Part shown: one piece after another, positions 61,131-64,000 of the stretch
Layout: each line of letters opens with the position of its first letter
Numbering within the stretch: position 1 is the stretch's first letter
NCBI GenBank assembly: GCA_905250075.1
Contig: CAJNOP010000217.1
Location: 140,037-204,036, forward strand
Length of the DNA stretch: 64,000 nt
Direction: 5' to 3'
Source: Rotaria sp. Silwood1
Taxonomy: Eukaryota > Rotifera > Eurotatoria > Philodinida > Philodinidae
Notes under the pieces: model-generated
What the model was told of the DNA's origin: nothing
The model's database searches: none
What the model saw: the letters and a program-made list of their open reading frames with translations, nothing else
Translations under genes and position numbers: made by a program

Positions 61131-62705
61131 TTCAACAGCAGAAATCCTCTTGAAAACCAATAATGGTCTCACAATTCTACTTGTCCAAAACAGATTATTA
61201 CAGAAAAGACATCTGATTCTATCTTCATTTAAATATAGACCCTGTAGTTATACTATACAAAGTTCATTAAATAAAAAAAGGCGATGATTGATGTTGAGTT
61301 AATTGAATTCCTTCGTATAATATAATTGAAGTAGGGTTTGGGTGTGGATTTATTCTCTGCATTTACCCATATCCTCGTAAATTTGTTAAACCAGTTCAAA
61401 TATCAACTATAATCCAAGCAAAATATTTTGATTGGTGTCTACGAATTCATAAATTTGAATAAAGGGCGGAATTGTATGAATGTGCTAATCTCTATGTCGC
61501 CCACACCCATACATACAATCACACCGATAATTATTAATTGAAAATTAACTTAGCAGCATTGCGAATTTCTGAGATGATTGACAATATTACGCTCCACTGC
61601 AATCGTATAAATCTTACCGATTCAAAATTTTTTCTTGATAGCAAACAAGTACAGAAGACCTTGTAGTCGTCCTCTTTATCATAATAAAATTTTGACGTAA
61701 CGAGTAAAGCCATTCTTTTTTTCTATTTCACACATTCGAATCTATAGAAATAGAAAGCAGAAAGTTATCAGTTGTATCTCTCTTTCTATTCATATACCAT
61801 ATCATAGGAAAAAGGTGTGCTTTGGATAGTAAAATGAATCAGTTTGTACTGTCCTCAAGTCATTTCAATGTTTTTGCAGGAGATTGATTCTCCCAAATTC
61901 TCCTCTAACTGCATCTATTTCGTCATCTCATCATAATCCATAGCTTATTAATTATTTCCTAACAAACAATGCTTTTAGTTTTTATTTTGAAATAAGTGAT
62001 TTGTATGAGTAATTAGATTGAGATAATAGAAAAATTGAAAAACAAAAGTTAACGATTCAAGAAGCGGTAAATTTTTTTGGTGGGCGTGGGCGTAGAATGA
62101 GGAAAGATTCACACTTATGCCCACACCCACACCTTGGACAAAGTGAAGACCCACACTCGCAATAGTGTTAGAATTGCCATAGCTTCACTATTCAGACTTG
62201 TTAATTCAGCTTCTCTTCGCCTGAGCCTCGGCTTTTTGACGTGTTTTTCTCAAGTGTAAAAATAGTTCATTGCTGGCTGCCAACAAAGTACATCATTCGT
62301 CGATTGTGTATCCGTCTTCTTCTGCGCAAGAGGAAGTAGCTGGACACAAATATTGTATGCAGACACACCGTCTTTTTACGAAAAAGATGAAAAGAAAGAA
62401 TGTTCATCAATCAATCTTTTGTTTGGCGTCTATGAAGAACTCATGAAATACTGAGAACACTTTATATTTGTTAAAGGATAACGACGGGGCTCATCAAGTT
62501 CGTGACATGACAGTTCTGCGCTCGACACTTTCGGGCAGAGACATTTCCCTCCGTGACACTACCGTACCAATAACTATATGAGGTGCAGGCGTGGACTGCA
62601 GGTGTGGGTGTGTAGGCACACACACCCGCACTTGGATCTCAACTGATATGCTTTATTCAACCAAGTAAAATCTGTATTGGGTATCGATGTGAGTCTTCTC
62701 TTTAT
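61131..62705. other. GPCR 3' flank and hairpin-rich intergenic DNA
   Basis: No gene. Several G-rich/C-rich paired tracts occur: 61338-61375, about 61464-61530, 62083-62135 (GGGCGTGGGCG .. CCCACACCCACACC) and 62583-62633 (GCAGGTGTGGGTGTG .. CACACACCCGCAC). Confidence 0.55.
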
Positions 62706-62899
62706 CATCCACACTCACACCCGAATCAAATAGGGTGTGGGTGTGCGTGGGGGCGTGAGTGTGAGTGTAGGTGTGAGTGTGGATACAGATCACAAAGGTA
62801 TCGAAACCCACACTCACACCCACACCCACCCACATCCCACACCCCCACCCCCACACCCCCACCCCCACACCCCCACCCCCACACCCACCCACACCCTCA
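62706..62899. repeat. Telomere-like inverted array (TGTGGG / CCCACA), second large copy
   Basis: C-rich 62709-62723, G-rich 62733-62783 (GGGTGTGGGTGTGCGTGGGG), then a long C-rich tract 62807-62898 of CCCACACCCACCC units. Frames on both strands here read only Gly/Val or His/Pro/Thr and are artefacts. Confidence 0.8.
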
Positions 62900-64000
62900 A
62901 AAATAAAAATGTGGAAAACAAAAATAATAGAAATGTAGATGGATGTAAATGATGAAAACGAGAGTATATTGAAGTACCAATCTCCCTCACCCTCATCTTC
63001 AGCTTTACTGGTTCATCTTCATGTCATACTTTTGTTTTCGACATTTTTCCTTTCTGCCTTTTTCCATCCATTCGTCGCACTCCCTCACTGTTTCGGAACG
63101 GAATTCAATAAATATTCGTTTTCGTAGTGTCAGTGAAGAATCTAGGATTTTCAACGACAAGGGCAATTTTTGGTAAAAGGCCCTTTTTTAGGGATCATCC
63201 AAGATAGTATCAACTCATTTTTCGTTTGTTTTTCGAGACAACCGGGGAAATTGTCTCAAAAGGGGGGAGGGGCGAGGGAAGGAGGGAGGCAGTTGCTCTA
63301 TTGCTTCTCTCGTAAACCCATCACTGCGTAGTGTAAAACATGCCTATCTGTATAATACATATGTACATCGGCGATAGAAAGATATCATACATATACAAAT
63401 CATAGAATTTCCGTGACTCACGGTCACGGCCATAGCACGACCGTGACCGTGCATGACCGTTACCAAACTTGTCGTAATCGTGACGTAACCGTAATTAAAA
63501 ATTGTTGGTCACGCCGATGTCTAGATACCACCTTCTAACCTTTGAAAAAAAAATAAGAACAACTTCTTCTCATAAATGGTAAATATCAGACGAACTTTCC
63601 TCCGTTTTCGAAAAAAAAATATACTTGACGGGACAAATGAAATAAATTTACTTCGATGAATAACACGCCGATACATCAGTCATTTGTATATGACACATTT
63701 TTTATTATTTTCTTCCATATTTGACAGTAACTTCATCTATGCTTTTACCTCTTTATGTCCTCTTCCTCTTAACCAGAGAATATACGTTTTGCATAAAAAT
63801 TAATTTAAGCGAATTTTTGTATAGATTTTTCTTATAAAGACATTAGTCAATAATATCTTAATAAATCAACCCGAAACTCGACTAATTTTTAACGCTTTTT
63901 GTGTGAACTCTGTGAAATATGCTTTCGTTAATAATTTAAATATGTACATATTAGGTATTTGCTTTTCATTAAATAGATAACTTTGAGTGTAAACTATTAC
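62900..64000. other. Window end, no gene seen
   Basis: Contains a G-rich purine tract (63258-63289, GGGGGGAGGGG..GAGGGAAGGAGGGAGG), a potential G-quadruplex. Also a cluster of CCGTGAC / ACGGTCACGG repeats at 63411-63495 that are partly palindromic. No coding region recognised. Confidence 0.5.

Noticed and set aside
1..64000. tRNA or rRNA genes
   Set aside because: I looked for typical T-loop (GGTTCRA) and conserved rRNA words and found nothing convincing; a dedicated tRNA scan would be needed to be sure.

Overview
The window looks like metazoan nuclear DNA. It is AT-rich and gene-poor, with short (about 50-60 bp) GT-AG introns and protein families typical of bdelloid rotifers: a TRAF-like RING/MATH gene pair, an NHL-repeat secreted protein, an intron-poor F-box/LRR protein, a divergent rhodopsin-class GPCR, and a fragment of a repeated extracellular beta-domain protein. 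G-rich tracts built on TGTGGG, the telomere unit I recall for the bdelloid Adineta, agree with this. The assignment is inference from gene content; no rRNA, tRNA or mitochondrial marker is present to confirm it.

Layout. 0-1.5 kb: 3' end of a gene that starts left of the window. 1.5-13.2 kb: no recognisable gene; it holds a 53-bp minisatellite and two related hAT-type MITEs, one with an exact 8-bp target duplication. 13.2-27.9 kb and 28.7-43.9 kb: two diverged, direct (head-to-tail) copies of one segment, each ending in a six-exon TRAF-like gene (483 and 477 aa). The copies differ by transposon insertions. Copy 1 carries a 1.1-kb hAT-type element whose empty site is visible in copy 2. Copy 2 carries a 7.87-kb element (28945-36809) with hAT-like ends, an exact 8-bp target duplication (ATCGCAAT) and about 430-bp inverted ends made partly of GTTAAC-rich arrays. 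Its interior is a nest of smaller elements: a 1,241-bp foldback element, a 3.16-kb TA-flanked element containing minisatellites, a 0.9-kb palindrome, a 116-bp Helitron-like insertion and a 73-bp MITE, plus an inverted repeat that contains a 100-N assembly gap.

44.8-64 kb: the more gene-bearing part. It has a five-exon NHL-repeat secreted protein on the minus strand, a small secreted Cys-rich protein, a 324-aa secreted propeller-like protein, a 621-aa F-box/LRR protein on the minus strand, and a 329-aa GPCR whose last exon is recovered only by removing a 51-bp intron. Scattered through the window are G-rich/C-rich hairpins resembling inverted pieces of TGTGGG telomere repeat; three share an unrelated 15-bp loop core, which suggests a dispersed family. 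The genes do not form an obvious pathway. The main interest is the tandem duplication, the layered transposon nest and the telomere-like hairpin family.
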